A stretch of DNA of 64,000 nucleotides from Druceiella hillmani (lineage: Eukaryota; Arthropoda; Insecta; Lepidoptera; Hepialidae). The notes beneath the pieces are model-generated. The model was given only the letters and a program-made list of their open reading frames with translations, was not told the DNA's origin and did not search any database. How positions within the stretch are numbered: position 1 is the stretch's first letter; each line of letters opens with the position of its first letter. Shown one piece after another: positions 38,417 to 50,023 of this stretch. The stretch covers positions 28,812,501 through 28,876,500 of the forward strand of contig JAYKKI010000008.1 in the NCBI GenBank assembly GCA_039881145.1, in the 5' to 3' direction. The position numbers and the translations under genes were made by a program.

Positions 38417-39085
38417 TCTCATTATATATTTAATGCTGCCTATCATTTTAGAGACATTAAATATTATTTTGAAAATTTCTCCTTAATTAACAGCACGATA
38501 TAATTTCACTATGCGAGAGAGAGAGAGTTAAACTGGTAGTTATATTAAAACTGTTCGATTTATCACATTTTCATTGAAGTAATGTTTAATAAGTTATTTA
38601 TATTATATAAATTATGGTTCATTTATAGTTATTTCGCGTGTTGACTGCCGAAATATGATATTTGTTAGTAATATCAGGATTTTATAGATCCAAAGGATGG
38701 AGTTGTTTTATGATGGACTAATTTTAGAGTAAAGACGAATAAGCTCGTATTTCGTTAATTTGCTTTAAATATTTTCATTGCAATTATTTTAATTATATAA
38801 ATAATTTTAATTATATACAGTATTTCAAAAAGCACACAAATACCTCTACAAAAGTATTATGAAGAAGCTCAGAAACCGAGGACAAAGATAATATTTATTA
38901 TATTAAATTAGTGAAATAGGTTGTAGACGCTCCTAAAATCACATAATCACATTTTTTGTGTAAATTGGGTAGAAGAAAATATGAAAATTCACGCATGTTG
39001 AGATACTTGTAAAGGTCGCACGAATATTTTGAATATATTCCAAAATTAGACTCTAATTCTAATAGGTATCATTATGAACATTTCG

Positions 39086-39305
39086 TCAAGTTGACTCCTA
39101 ACAAGCGCATTGAACTTAGAACGAATGTTTGTTAAAGTAGTCTATTAACAAATGCTTTGAACGAAGTATGAATGTTTGCTTAAGTTGGCTTTTAACAAGA
39201 ACGCTGAACATAAAACGAACGTTTGTTCAAGTTGTCTCCTAACGAGAACGTTGAATATAATATGAATGTGGGTTCATGTTGACTTCTAATAATAATATTG
39301 AAAAA
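39086..39305 (+). repeat. 47-bp minisatellite, ~4.5 units (copy 2)
   Basis: Same unit and number as 24982-25200. The minus-strand frame through it is not a gene. Confidence 0.85.
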
Positions 39306-39877
39306 TATCTTCATACAATCATTATGGTTAAAGTTTCCATAATTTATACTCATAAACTTGAGAAAATTTATGAACTTTAGGAAATATTTAGGAATATAAG
39401 TCAACTGTCTAAAAATGTCAAGATCTCTGCTAGAGATTCCACGATGTAATTACTAAATAAGCGCGTAAGGGGATACGTCATCTTCTCAAAAAGCAATTTG
39501 TTGCTCAGGCATTAGTCAGTTTCAATAAGTAAGCTGTCAAGTTTATAAATTTATTTCCCTTAAGTTTTAATTTACGTAATTAATTTACGTTATGTAATAT
39601 TCAATGTAGATACAGGGTAGATACATAGAATATTACATCAAATGGGAAAACAAGCAAAATTACATTTTAAAACATATAAAATCATACGTAGAATGAAAAT
39701 ATTCGGTTGACCAACGCGTGGATATGTTTTCAAAAGATTGCCATTAAATTATATGTAATCAGACAAAAGGATTTCAGGAACAGTTACTAACAAAACTACT
39801 ATTTTCAAAAGATATACTTTATTGAAATACGTAAATGGTATTACATATTTTAGATTAAACAATAACAGTGCTGAAAC

Positions 39878-40185
39878 AATAACACTTCTAAGTACCAGTG
39901 TAACACTTCTAAGTAAGAGTAGTAGTCCAACGATGTAAAACGATAACACTTCTAAGTAAGAGTGTAACACTTCTAAGTAGGAGCAGTAGTTCTACGATGT
40001 AAAACAATAAAACTTTTAAATACGAGTGTAATACTTCTAAGTAAGAGTAGTATTTCTACGATGTAAAATGATAACACTTCTAAATACGAGTGTAACACTT
40101 CTAAGTAAGAGTAGTAGTTCTACGATGTAAACCAATAACACTTCCGAGTAAGAGTGTAACACTTCTAAGTAAGAGGAGTAGTGTA
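39878..40185 (+). repeat. 64-bp minisatellite, ~5 units, exact period
   Basis: The word AACACTTCTA or close variants start at 39881, 39945, 40009, 40073 and 40137, exactly 64 bases apart each time. Within a unit a ~21-base half-repeat (AACACTTCTAAGTAAGAGT) occurs twice, followed by AGTAGTTCTACGATGTAAAA. Copy 1 has just one such unit (about 25400-25475). No indels separate the units, so the expansion is recent relative to the duplication. Confidence 0.92.
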
Positions 40186-40224
40186 AACATACGTATTTCT
40201 GCGCCTATGATAGATATATAGTAA

Positions 40225-40345
40225 ACAATATATTCACGTTATGTAAAATTAATATTTGTGAATAGTTTGATAATAATACTATGTACCTTTATATATTTAC
40301 AAGTGCTCAAATGTGTACCCTCGTATTGCGACTTCTGCTCCTGCA
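40225..40345 (+). repeat. 3'-end fragment of dispersed repeat
   Basis: TAATATTTGTGAATAGTTTGATAATAATACTATG, then TGTGTACCCTCGTATTGCGA and CTTCTGCTC, follow the order of the 3' part of 13330-13440, 28905-29016 and 50440-50620. The 62- and 69-codon frames here are not supported. Confidence 0.45.
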
Positions 40346-41160
40346 CGACACGTTTATTTTTTAAAATGTTCATTTCATCTGTTTGGGAGATAGTTGAAGC
40401 GAAGTTGGAACATGTTTTTATAGGCATTATGACTATATTTCTAAAAATATGTTACATAAAATTCTGAAAAAAAATAGTTACACTACCACACGCTAAAGAT
40501 ACGATGTCACAGAATAAGGGTAATTGAAAAAAAATTGAGTACTTTATTTGTCCTCTCAAAAATTTCTATTTGAATATTTTTAAGCGTTAACTAGTGATTA
40601 ATATGCTCATGACTGCTTAATGAGCTTTATCACTATTCCAATAAGAAAACAATTTAAACTTCTTTGTCAAACGGTATTTTAGAAAATAATTGCGACCGAA
40701 TGACAGTTGGACAATATGTGATTGGTCTTAACAACTTTCTAATTTTCCCTTACGAAGTATAGAATCCAAAAATTAAAAAAAAATAGGTTGTAGTTTTAAT
40801 TAACATCTATAATTGATCGTACAAAGACAATAATTAATACATGTTAGGAACTCAATACACTAGCGAACTAAAATTGGTCGATCAAATTTCCTTAATAAAA
40901 GAACCCATTTGGGCGCCACTCCCCATCGCGTGCCGCAGTATCATTAAATTGAACGAAACGTCGCAGCAGATATTTTTATTCTTCTCGTCTTATAGATGCT
41001 AACTTAACAGGCGCTTGATTATTAACTCCACGTCGTGTTATTAACTTTGTATGCAACATGAATATGGAAAATGTTTCCGTCATATTTTTAGCAACCTTCA
41101 AAAGGAAAGAGTTTACTGGATTAACGCGCGGAAATTATGTTATAAAACACCTCCACCTTA
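40346..41160. other. Nothing recognised
   Basis: AT-rich. A slightly GC-richer patch at 40908-40965 (GGGCGCCACTCCCCATCGCG) has no frame or repeat partner. Confidence 0.5.
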
Positions 41161-41206
41161 GCTTTAAATTACTCGGTGAAAATATATTCATCCAGTAATT
41201 TAAAGC
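41161..41206. repeat. 13-bp hairpin
   Basis: GCTTTAAATTACT (41161-41173) and AGTAATTTAAAGC (41194-41206) are perfect complements around a 20-base loop. No paralog is available to date it. Confidence 0.75.
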
Positions 41207-41653
41207 AATAAAATTGTTTTCAGAAGTTTTATACTAGATAGAGAGATCAAAATTACTAGAGACTTGGTCTCTTGTAGTTAATTACGACACCGAGTATTAA
41301 ATGTAAACGTAATGATGTGTTGCAAATGATTTTTGAATTTTATAACTATTAAAGTTTTAGAGCCTTGGACAGAATAAAAATAAGGATGATTGCAATATGT
41401 TATGCATTATTGAATTTTTAAGTTTTTTTACACGGGAGTAAAGATGATAGAAATTAGAGTTAAGAATTACATATTTTTCAATTTTATCTCCAGTCGGCGA
41501 GAGTGGTAGCAAAAGTTTAGTAGAAGGTAATTTATTAGATATCAAATATATTTGGCGATAAGTTTATAGAAATTCATTATCACTTAATTTTTATTAATAA
41601 ATAAATGAAACTATATGATGTAATATTATATTTACTATATTTATTTTCTTAAC

Positions 41654-41694
41654 CACGAACTAGGTTTCGTTGTATGACAATATCTTCAGGTGGG
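41654..41694 (-). ncRNA. Hammerhead ribozyme-like motif, intact core
   Basis: On the minus strand: CCAC, CTGAAGA, TATTGTCATACAAC, GAAA, CCTAGTTC, GTGG. Core boxes and helix I are intact. Helix II keeps TTGT/ACAA. Helix III is weakened and the triplet is TTC instead of GTC. It has the same 41-base length as the motif at 38250. Confidence 0.55.
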
Positions 41695-41726
41695 CAATTG
41701 AATTGAAGAGATCTCTTCAAATTTTC

Positions 41727-41767
41727 CACCATAAGATATTCTCGTACAACGAAACCTAAGTCGTGGT
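41727..41767 (+). ncRNA. Hammerhead ribozyme-like motif, damaged core
   Basis: On the plus strand: CCAC, CATAAGA, TATTCTCGTACAAC, GAAA, CCTAAGTC, GTGG. The CTGAAGA box has two changes and helix II is disrupted. It is expected to be inactive. Length and the GAAA, GTC and helix I parts are kept. Confidence 0.5.
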
Positions 41768-41924
41768 TAATAATTTAAATAAAGTAGATATAATAGTTTG
41801 GTTCTCGATGGTTAGAAAAGTGTAAATTAGTTAAACCTTGCAATGCAGTCTCCATCATACTGATGTTGCAGCATAGCGTAAGTACTGTGAAATGCGAAGT
41901 GAATATTAATTATTCTAATAAACC

Positions 41925-42350
41925 GAGAACGAATTAATCTTTACATAATCGTCAATTTCCTTAGATTTTTAGTTAATAAACAGCTAAATAGAAACGAAGT
42001 AAATTATAAGTATTAAAATACAACGCGAAAGAACTTATATTTATATAATTGTCTAGTATCAAACTAAATTTAACGGGGTCTTAAGATTTTTAGTTAAGAA
42101 ACAATTAAATCCAAAATGAAGTGAACTGTAATTATTTTTAACATACTCGAACGAATATTATATTTATATAATCGTCTGATATCAACATAAATTTAACAGT
42201 TTCCTTAGATTTTGAGTTAATAAACAGCTAAATGAAAACGAAGTACTATACTTATTTGAATACAATTCGACCAAATTTATATGATCGTCTGGTAACAAAA
42301 TAAATTTAGCAGTTTCTTTGGATTAATTGTTAATAAACAGCTAAAAATTC
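41925..42350 (+). repeat. ~120-bp tandem repeat, ~3.5 units
   Basis: The phrase TTAGATTTTTAGTTAATAAA then CAGCTAAAT recurs at about 41958, 42078, 42202 and 42314, each followed by an ACGAAGTAAA...TATAATCGTCTG-like stretch. Units are 20-30% diverged. Confidence 0.75.
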
Positions 42351-44358
42351 AAAAGAATCTTTCGGAAATCTACATCTGTTTGAGCATCCATGAAAGTAGG
42401 GAAAATATAGGTGAAATGAAAACCAATATATTATCTATCGATGCTTTTGTATTACTAGGGATATAAATTCTAACTGACCCTTCAGTTATCAGACAGGAAT
42501 TGCTATGTCCGCACGATATCCACCAATGGAGGGTGAATCGCTCACTGGTTATCTAACGTTGTATAGAAGTAACAGATGTTGCTTATCAATAACTTTTCGA
42601 CAGTTATATTATATAGATTAGGTTATCGACACTAAGCGACCTGTTTTATGTTAAATTTTTTTTCATAATACATTATTGAAAATCAGTAGCAAGCATATCT
42701 TTCCCTAGCTTTAACGATTTTGAACATTATCATACTGGGATGATGATTCCGACAATGACAATAATAGGGTCCGGCGTACATATAAACACCGAGTAAATTA
42801 TATGCGCGAGTACAATGAACATAATTTTAAAATTAGATTTCGAATTAATACAAGTTCTGTTGAATTATTATAATATAATAATAATTATCATAATTTATTA
42901 TAAATACTATAACAAGTGTTCCTGTCTAAATATTAAGTTATAACAATAATTATTCATTTATTATTACAATTTATCACTTTCTTCAATTAAAAACCTTATA
43001 TATAATATTGGCTTTTGTCGGATATTGATTGCGTTCCATGACCACGAACAACTTTAATTACTTTCACTTATATTATTCTTGATTTTGAAATATAAAAAAA
43101 TACATTCGCTACTTCAAAATTCACGAAACATTTAAATTATGTCTAATCGTGTATAATTAAAACGTTTCTATTTAGTTATTATTTAGTTATTTTGTGCGTA
43201 TATATTTTTAATGACTAATTTGCCATATGTACTCGTATTTACGGAACGCGACCCTTGTACGGAAGGGCGTGGATAGGAAGTCATCTACGACTGTCCATAG
43301 ACAGTTAAAATATAAATATTTAAGGGAAGCAAACTAAGGATAGATAGAAAGTTATTTAAATAGCTATATACGTCGACAAATAGATAGAATATAGGTTTTG
43401 GGTGTTAATAATAAAAACGGAAGATCAAAATACTTAAGTATGAGCATAGATTGGCTTATATGATTCCCATATTTCGTCTATGGCATATCTTTGTAGATGA
43501 TGTTTCTAGTAAATCTCTATCATATTCACGTTACAAAAAAGTATTTTTTTTGTCCAATTTACATGTTTCTAGTTATATATAATTATTACTTAAATTAACT
43601 TAATTTACATTAAATTAGAACTGCGATCTGGTGTATATCATTTTCAGTTGTTCTAATGGGCTAATTTCAAACGGCAGATTCGATTACATATGTCGTTTAG
43701 TATGTCCAAGAATTTGAGAAATCATCAGTATCACTTGCATTACAAACTGTGTAATAGCATTCTTGGTACTTTGCGAAGCGCATCCGAGGTAGGTTTTATC
43801 ATTGCTTAGCAGGCTACTCGTAGAGTTGAGGGGCTTTAATGGTACTCTAACAATTTCAATCATGTTTTATAAGGAATCTACTAAGGTCGCTATGTACTTA
43901 TCCTTCGGTCTGTAGGGCGTACGTGCGTATGAAAAAAAAAATATGGCTTGTAATTGTTATCTATTTCACCACATTGTTTATTTTCATTGTACGTTATATG
44001 AAAAATTGGAATTCTTTCATTATTGTCAGCCTTATAATTTATAATTACTAAAAGCACTTACGTAATAAATCCACATTTAATGTATGACGATCGCAATTAG
44101 TCAATTTGTGCTGTTTTAAAAAAATTAAAAAAGATTTATTGTTGACTGCTATCGTAAATTGTGGAACATAACAAAAGTACGTCATTTTGGGGTTGTAATT
44201 ATTAACTGTTATAAAGTCAATGTCCTCATATTCTACTTACTTTTTTTTTAAATTATCCTCTGTACATATTTTTGCGTATTCACGTGTGGCAATAAAACTC
44301 TTAATTTTGAGATAATGACTATATAATCCCTATAATGCAGATTGAAACAAAGCTTCGA
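42351..44358. other. Nothing recognised
   Basis: Two kilobases of AT-rich sequence. A short GC-richer patch (43235-43300) has no frame. No repeats shared with the rest of the window were seen. Confidence 0.45.
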
Positions 44359-44515
44359 GTTAATAATTATTGAAGAGTACTTTAGTACCAAATAAGTGGT
44401 GCTAATGATTATTGAAGAGGTCCACTTTGGCACCAAATAGATAGTGCTTTTCACTTTAGTACAAAATCAATCATGCTGATAACTGTTGAAGAAGTTTACC
44501 AAAATAGATTTAGTT
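44359..44515 (+). repeat. Decayed tandem repeat
   Basis: Three uneven units share TAATAATTATTGAAGAG and ACTTTAGTACCAAAT.A. They begin near 44361, 44404 and 44478. The 68-codon minus-strand frame over it is an artefact of the repeat. Confidence 0.5.
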
Positions 44516-44879
44516 TTGAAATAATTTGGTAAGAGATCCAACATCCATAAGGAAGGGCCTTCTTCTTTTGGTCTTAAATGTGAAATAGGGAGGTGAATGC
44601 ATATTACTGAGTTAAATAAAATATTTTATATGCATTTTCATATTCACACATCTGTTTATATAATAAAAGTGATAACGAAATTAAAACTACATTTAATGTT
44701 ATAATAATTAAGTTGATTGCCGTAGTATTTTTAAGAAATCGGTATGAGGTTAGAAAATATTTAAATATATTTTATAGACACATTATTTTTATTAGCAAAA
44801 CAACGTTTATCGTACCCAAAATTGTGAAGCAACCTATATAACAAACATAAGTACGTAGTTTTTAACTGCTTTTTTTTAA

Positions 44880-45300
44880 AAAAAGGTTATTTTTATAGAT
44901 AATTTTATCGCATCCTGAAGTATTCGTTGACGAAGATGCGGGTAAAGGTTATTTGATAATAATTTTGTTGTATTCTATTAAAATAATTGCAGTAGTTAAC
45001 CGCCAAGATGATGTGAAACAGTGCACCATTATCATTTATGTCTATACTTATCCACTCGTTACCTTTACCAAATAAAAGTAAAATCAAACATTTACAGGTT
45101 AACTCTGGCCTTTACTTCAGGAATATCATAAATTTCCGCAAACAACCCTCGTAAATATGGCTCATTAAAACGTAAAAACTTCGCCTCGCAGGCTTTTGGA
45201 AGATTTAATCGACCTCGGCCAAATACACCCCTGCGATATGTTTATGACTATCGTGCAGTAAATATTTATTGTTACTATTATTTTCATCGGTATAAGATGC
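44880..45300 (+). repeat. Dispersed repeat, pair with 57480-57910
   Basis: Ordered shared blocks: CTGAAGTATTCGTTGACGAAGA-like, GCCAAGATGA.GT, TTTACAGG.TTACTC, AACCCTCGTAAATA, TCGACCTCGGCCA.A, CACTCCTG-like and GCAGTAAATATT. Identity is about 70% by eye. It is non-coding and the family is not recognised. The best-kept piece, ACAACCCTCGTAAATA, might be functional or an element core. Confidence 0.65.
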
Positions 45301-45769
45301 ATGTGTTAGTAGATTTATCGGCGCTTAAGTAATTTTTATCAATCTATATCGAAACATATTTATTTATGTTATGGTTTAGGGGAAGTAAGAGTTTGTGTGA
45401 AAATTAAGTAAATGGAAAACAATAGAAAATTATTAATTTAATTACGAAAATTTCATTAAAAAAGAGAAAGATCACGAAACATGAAATTTGACATAATGAT
45501 TAAGCAGCTAATCCTTATATATTTGATCTATATTGGAGTTAATATGCTGTATAATACTTTAAATATTGAGAAGGGCATTTTTAGGGGGTGAATAATATAT
45601 TCGCTGTTTTTTTTTCGTTTCCTTATTCATAATTGAAAGTATTAAGGAAATGTATTCCACAACTATTTTCTAAATATTGTATTAGATAGCTCTGAAAATA
45701 TTGTTGGTAATAGTCAAAATATATTATGTCCTTCCAATCAATCTCCGAAATAGCAGAAAGTGAAAATTA

Positions 45770-45960
45770 TGGAAAATAGCGTAATTAGGAAATTCACTTG
45801 AAATTTATCGGAAAATTATAGCGATTATTATAAATTTCGTAGTTTAGAGGAATACGCGATATTTTGATGCCTTTGTAAGATAAACTGGGAAATATATCAA
45901 CATGGCGAAAAATAATATTAATACACGTAAATAGTTTAACCCGATGCCGTTTGTAATGAA
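45770..45960 (+). repeat. Dispersed repeat fragment (shared with 5865-6060)
   Basis: Contains TATAGCGATTATTATAAATT, GAGGAATACGCGATATTTTG and CATGGCGAAAAATAATATTA. The last block recurs at 50500-50525 inside the long copy 50024-50620, tying the two fragment types into one family. Confidence 0.55.
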
Positions 45961-47456
45961 AAATACAGATTATTATTTTAATTTATTTACTAATTTCTTA
46001 AGCGAACCTTGTTATATTTGGGATTCAAAATGCTCGAATATTTATTTTCGAAAAATTAAATGATATAAAACGTAGGAAAATAACGTTTTGCGTTGTAATA
46101 TCAAATTAATTTCAATACAAACTATGCAAAAAGTTACTTTCCGATATTTACCAAAATTTGAAACGTAATTTCTGACAATACAATATATTTTTATCAGTTA
46201 TTATGTAGCAGGTCATTAGATTACTTTTAATTAGCTTTAAGATTTACATCTGTAATGAACGCAGTCAAAATTAATCTAATATAGAAGTTTCGCGTTATGC
46301 TCTAGACATCAAGTTATTGAACTGTATGTGAATTGATCATATAAGTTTAAAGTTTATGAAAATATATGCTAAGGGGCAGATTTGACGATGGTTGTGGTAA
46401 CTTTGTGGGATGCTTGCATTCTTGGGGATGAAAGCGCATTATGATATTTATTTAGTTAGTGGATGTTATGATGTTTTGCAACGGCGAAAATCTATTTACA
46501 TGAGGGTGTTAAATGTATGTAATGACAGAAAAGTGATCATTAAATTTAATCATGGCTTTGTACATAAATTGGAACCCGTTAAGACTAAGTTCGAGATTAT
46601 TCCTAGAACTTATACACATTAAACATAACAAACTTTACGTTGAGCATAAGCTATTACTATCCATAAGAACCGGAGACATAGTCTCGACAGTGCCTTAACT
46701 GAGATTCGCTTGTTTTTCATGTAGGCAGACTTATATCGTATTGTCTAGCGAGAATTTTAACTAGATAATGCAAAGGATATTGTCAAGTTTAATTTTGTTA
46801 TAGATATAACCTTAACCTAAAACTCTAACTTAGTTATCTACACTTCTCTAACAAAGCTCTGCAAAAACCTGATTGCTTTTATTTCACTATTTCTATGGTT
46901 AATTTTTTAAAAGGATCTTATCCTTTTTGTAGTGATATTTTTAATGATATTAAGAAATTATAAGACAGCAGAAATAGAAAATTATATTATAAAAAAAAAA
47001 TTAAGAAGTTATATTACAGACAGACAGACATTTATGAGTATAACGAATTCCACAATATCCTGAATAAATTAAACTCAAGAAGTGCATAGAACATTTCCGT
47101 TTTGATTATTTCGTCTTGTTTTCTCACGCTTTGACGTTGTTCAAATTGCTATCAAAACTATACTCTCTGAATATTTTCCTTTCAATGATTACAAATTTAA
47201 GTTCACGAGTTTTCCATTCGTTTTGTGTGAAAATTGTTTAATGCATAGTTATTGGTAAATTTCTATATATTACCTTTACCTAAGTGCTTGTTTTGACTTA
47301 AAAATTTAAAATAAAAAAAAAGTTTAAGTGGAATTTGAACTTGCATTTTGAGGCCATCTTACTTGAAATCAAGCACTTTTCAATACTTTACAAAACTATG
47401 CAATACTGATGACACACGAATTAACGAAGATTACTAACATACGATGATTATAAACT

Positions 47457-47458
<2 letters not shown>
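45961..47458. other. Nothing recognised
   Basis: A 70-codon frame at 46410-46622 (contains KFNHGFVHKLEPVKTKFEII) starts with ATG-less context and resembles nothing I know. A short poly-A-rich patch and TACAGACAGACAGACA near 47015 are the only other features. Confidence 0.4.

Positions 47459-47526
<68 letters not shown>
47459..47526. repeat. (TA)n microsatellite
   Basis: Uninterrupted TA run of about 68 bases. Confidence 0.97.
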
Positions 47527-47531
<5 letters not shown>

Positions 47532-47869
47532 TCTATATATTTCAAATTTAACTTTCTATAATGAATGGTAGAATGGTATGGGCTTTCTGAGATTAGAATA
47601 AAATAATAAAAGGACAGATGAAGAGAGTTTCTTCTCTGAATTGTAATATTTTTATCCATTTATTTAAATATACTATTTATGTAATATTTTGAAAATTACT
47701 AACATTTTCAATCTTCCAAATTTAAAAAAAATATTATATCTCTCTTATTTTATCAGAAACTCTTTAATCACTCTTTATTTATCAGAAAAAACACTAATTA
47801 ACAAAAAATTATCCCGCCGTGTCAGCAAACAAAAACAACTTAAGTCGCTGTAGGCAAGCAGGCTTGTTT

Positions 47870-48215
47870 GTCACGTTTTCGCCTTGAGTAAGTCTTCTGT
47901 CCTCGGCAATGTCGTCGTTGAATGAAAATCTCTTCAGTTTGCAATAGACATCTCAATTTAGATTACAGGGAGTTTACAAGTTAATTTAATATAGTTAGCG
48001 AGATGTTCCAGTTTCAGCATTCAACGGCACGTACATTATCAAATTATTTAGCGTAAATTTCGTGTTAAGTTTCTGTCAGTTAGTGTCAAGATGGAAGCGA
48101 CAAAATCTTTGCAGAAAACTTTGGACTAAATTTAAATTTGATTGGCACATTTATGTTAGTTTGTCTGTGTGGTTTTTTACCTATAATATTCTGATTTTTC
48201 TTCACAGCGGCAGTC
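47870..48215 (+). repeat. Leader-like repeat shared with the hAT inverted repeat
   Basis: Aligns with 59915-60215 and, reversed, with about 61748-61960. Shared words include TTGAGTAAGT, CTCTTCA, GGGAGTT.ACAAG, ATAGTTAGCGAGATGTTCC, ACATTATCAA and TTCGTGTTA. It is GC-richer at 47810-47920. In this copy it lies directly upstream of a jockey-type fragment, which suggests a 5' leader of a non-LTR element joined to its own 3' end by internal deletion. The hAT-linked copies lack that fragment. Confidence 0.55.
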
Positions 48216-48325
48216 CTTTCAAAAACTTAAACATAATGAAATTAAAGTTCGACTTGAATGCGGTTATAGAACTCCTTAAAATTTCGAAATTCGCCAGCGC
48301 GTTTTTGAATATTTTGTTGCCCTTT

Positions 48326-48835
48326 ACACATATTTATGAAGTGCAAACCGTTGGGCTTACAATTAAGGAATATGTACTGGTTTACTGGCAGAAAGTTCCA
48401 ATGTGATTAGAAAGCAAACTGCTTTTGTTCAAGGCTGTCCTAAAACCAGTGTGGACTTATGTCATTAAGACCTGGGGAACTGCATCCCGCTCAAACATAA
48501 AGATACTACAAAGGTTCCGAAATAAAATACTTCGGACAATAACAGATGCGCCATGGTTCGTGAGCAATGAGCAACTGTTTAAAGACTTAAGAGTACTTAC
48601 AGTCAGAGAAGAAATAATTGAACATACAAAATCGTACAGAGACAGAATCCTTAAACACCCAAATATTCTGGCAAAATTGTTGAAAGACGATCAGCAGACA
48701 AATTACAGACTAAAACGAAAAATACCCCAAGATGCACTCTTTAGTACGCCAATACTTAAAGATTTACTATACCGCTTAATGTCCCACAATGGATATTTTA
48801 TAAAATTATTAAACTTGGCCGAAAAATAGTTTTTC
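48326..48835 (+). pseudogene. Jockey-type non-LTR reverse transcriptase, C-terminal fragment
   Basis: Frame starting at T of THIYEV (48326) reads about 168 codons to TAG at 48829, with one in-frame TGA at 48404-48406. After the stop it gives LESKLLLFKAVLKPVWTY, then IKTWGTASRSNIKILQRF, ITDAPWFVSNEQLFKDLR and TVREEII, in the order typical of the end of jockey-clade ORF2 after the catalytic domain. The upstream THIYEV..GLTIKEYVLVYWQK piece fits the segment just before it (TH...KQLGLKLR..YWLLGR in relatives). The reverse-transcriptase active site and endonuclease are absent. It is dead: 5'-deleted and stop-containing. It is not related to the hammerhead elements. Confidence 0.85.
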
Positions 48836-50023
48836 GGTAGTGGTATGTCGCCATTTTGAAACAAGTAAAACTGAGTATTTGTCTGACTTTGAACGCAATG
48901 GCAAAAAAATTATAACTTTTACATGCTTTCTTTTTTGGGTCTCAAAATTATGATTAAATTTGATAGTTTCTCATACACAAAATGGGCTGCCACGACCAAA
49001 AGCTTTCGAGAAATCGGTGCAAAAACCGTACATCGATTGTGAAACAACGGGGACAAACGAAGTGAAATGGTGCACAAATGAGCGTAAATTTCCGGGAACG
49101 GCCCAGAAAACTTAAGGCATACACCAACACAAGAGTTAACCTTTCCGCCTACTTTATGCATACCTGTCAATAGTTGAGCACAGCACTTCACATGCCATCG
49201 ATGTCTAAAAAACTGCGATTACTAAAACAAGCAAAGTAGCATTTTATTAATAATAAGTCCACCATGAAATTGAATTAACTTTCTGTAAATATTTTCATTT
49301 ATATGTACATTTTAAAATTGTTCAAACATAAAGCAACTTAAAAGTGTTCAACTTTGTCTTGTAGTTTTTAAGTTATTTAAATAAAAGTGCAACCATTCGC
49401 TTTGTATTTGTTTAGATTGAGAGTACTCTTCTCTTTTTTGTACACATTGTTGGAACCGTTTCTTTCACACTTGAAAATACTTACGCTTTTATGCTAGAAA
49501 GTTTACATAGAAAGCAAATTTTCTAGCAGATTTCTTTAGTAGATTTCGATGATAATATCAATTTTGGTATAAGTTAAAACAAGTAATAGGTTAAAATAAG
49601 TTAAAACATATAAGTATAAGTTAAAATAAGTTAAAACAAGTCGATAACTCTTAGGTGGTAAAACTTATTTAGAGCAGTATTTAAGAAAAGGCTCGAAAAC
49701 TTTCTTGTTTTTTTTCGTATTCTATAATTTTAGCCAAGAATGTAGTAAACATGTAAATGAACAGTTTGTGTTTCTTCGAATAATTCTCTATTACTAGAAA
49801 TGGAGAGTGGGTGAAGTTAGCAAGATTCCTTCTACATTTTCCAAACTTAATTTAAATTACCACGCAATTTAATTCGAGATTGGAAAATGGAAAAACACTT
49901 TCACTCTACTAAGCGATGAACAGCTTTTCATAATTACACCAAAAATCAACTGAATTTCATTCATTAATAGTTTAGACGCCTGACGAGCCCTACAACTATT
50001 TCTTTGGAGATGTACTTTCACTT
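48836..50023. other. No gene seen
   Basis: A GC-richer patch at 48985-49200 can be read on the minus strand as an open 90-codon frame with no recognisable domain. A small tandem of ATAAGTTAAAA units lies at 49569-49643. The rest is AT-rich. Confidence 0.45.
49569..49643 (+). repeat. Short tandem of ATAAGTTAAAA
   Basis: Five to six 10-12-base units with small interruptions. Confidence 0.7.

Larger units (their letters stand above)
36148..39000 (+). repeat. Palindrome arm, copy 2
   Basis: Direct match to 22951-24906 and inverted match to 19655-22162. It keeps the ~590 bases lost from arm B and has gained the insertion 38155-38416. Confidence 0.9.
41590..41810. mobile_element. Hammerhead-bearing element, full inverted dimer
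   Basis: Bases about 41595-41694 pair with about 41727-41805, giving a ~220-bp foldback. Each arm contains a 41-base ribozyme-like motif, pointing away from each other on opposite strands. The body sequence (ATGAAACTATATGATGTAATATTAT) is a diverged version of that in 38155-38416. No target-site duplication was found and the arms are more diverged than at 38155, so this is the oldest of the three copies. It lies outside the duplicated segment. Confidence 0.65.

Noticed and set aside
39749..39970. Minus-strand 73-codon frame
   Set aside because: It is the translation of the 64-bp tandem array and has no counterpart in copy 1.
46410..46622. 70-codon frame with moderate complexity
   Set aside because: No recognisable family, start codon or splice context; kept only as a remark.
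48919..49191. 90-codon minus-strand frame in a GC-richer patch
   Set aside because: Cys-rich but matches nothing I know; the patch follows a jockey relic and is more likely repeat sequence.
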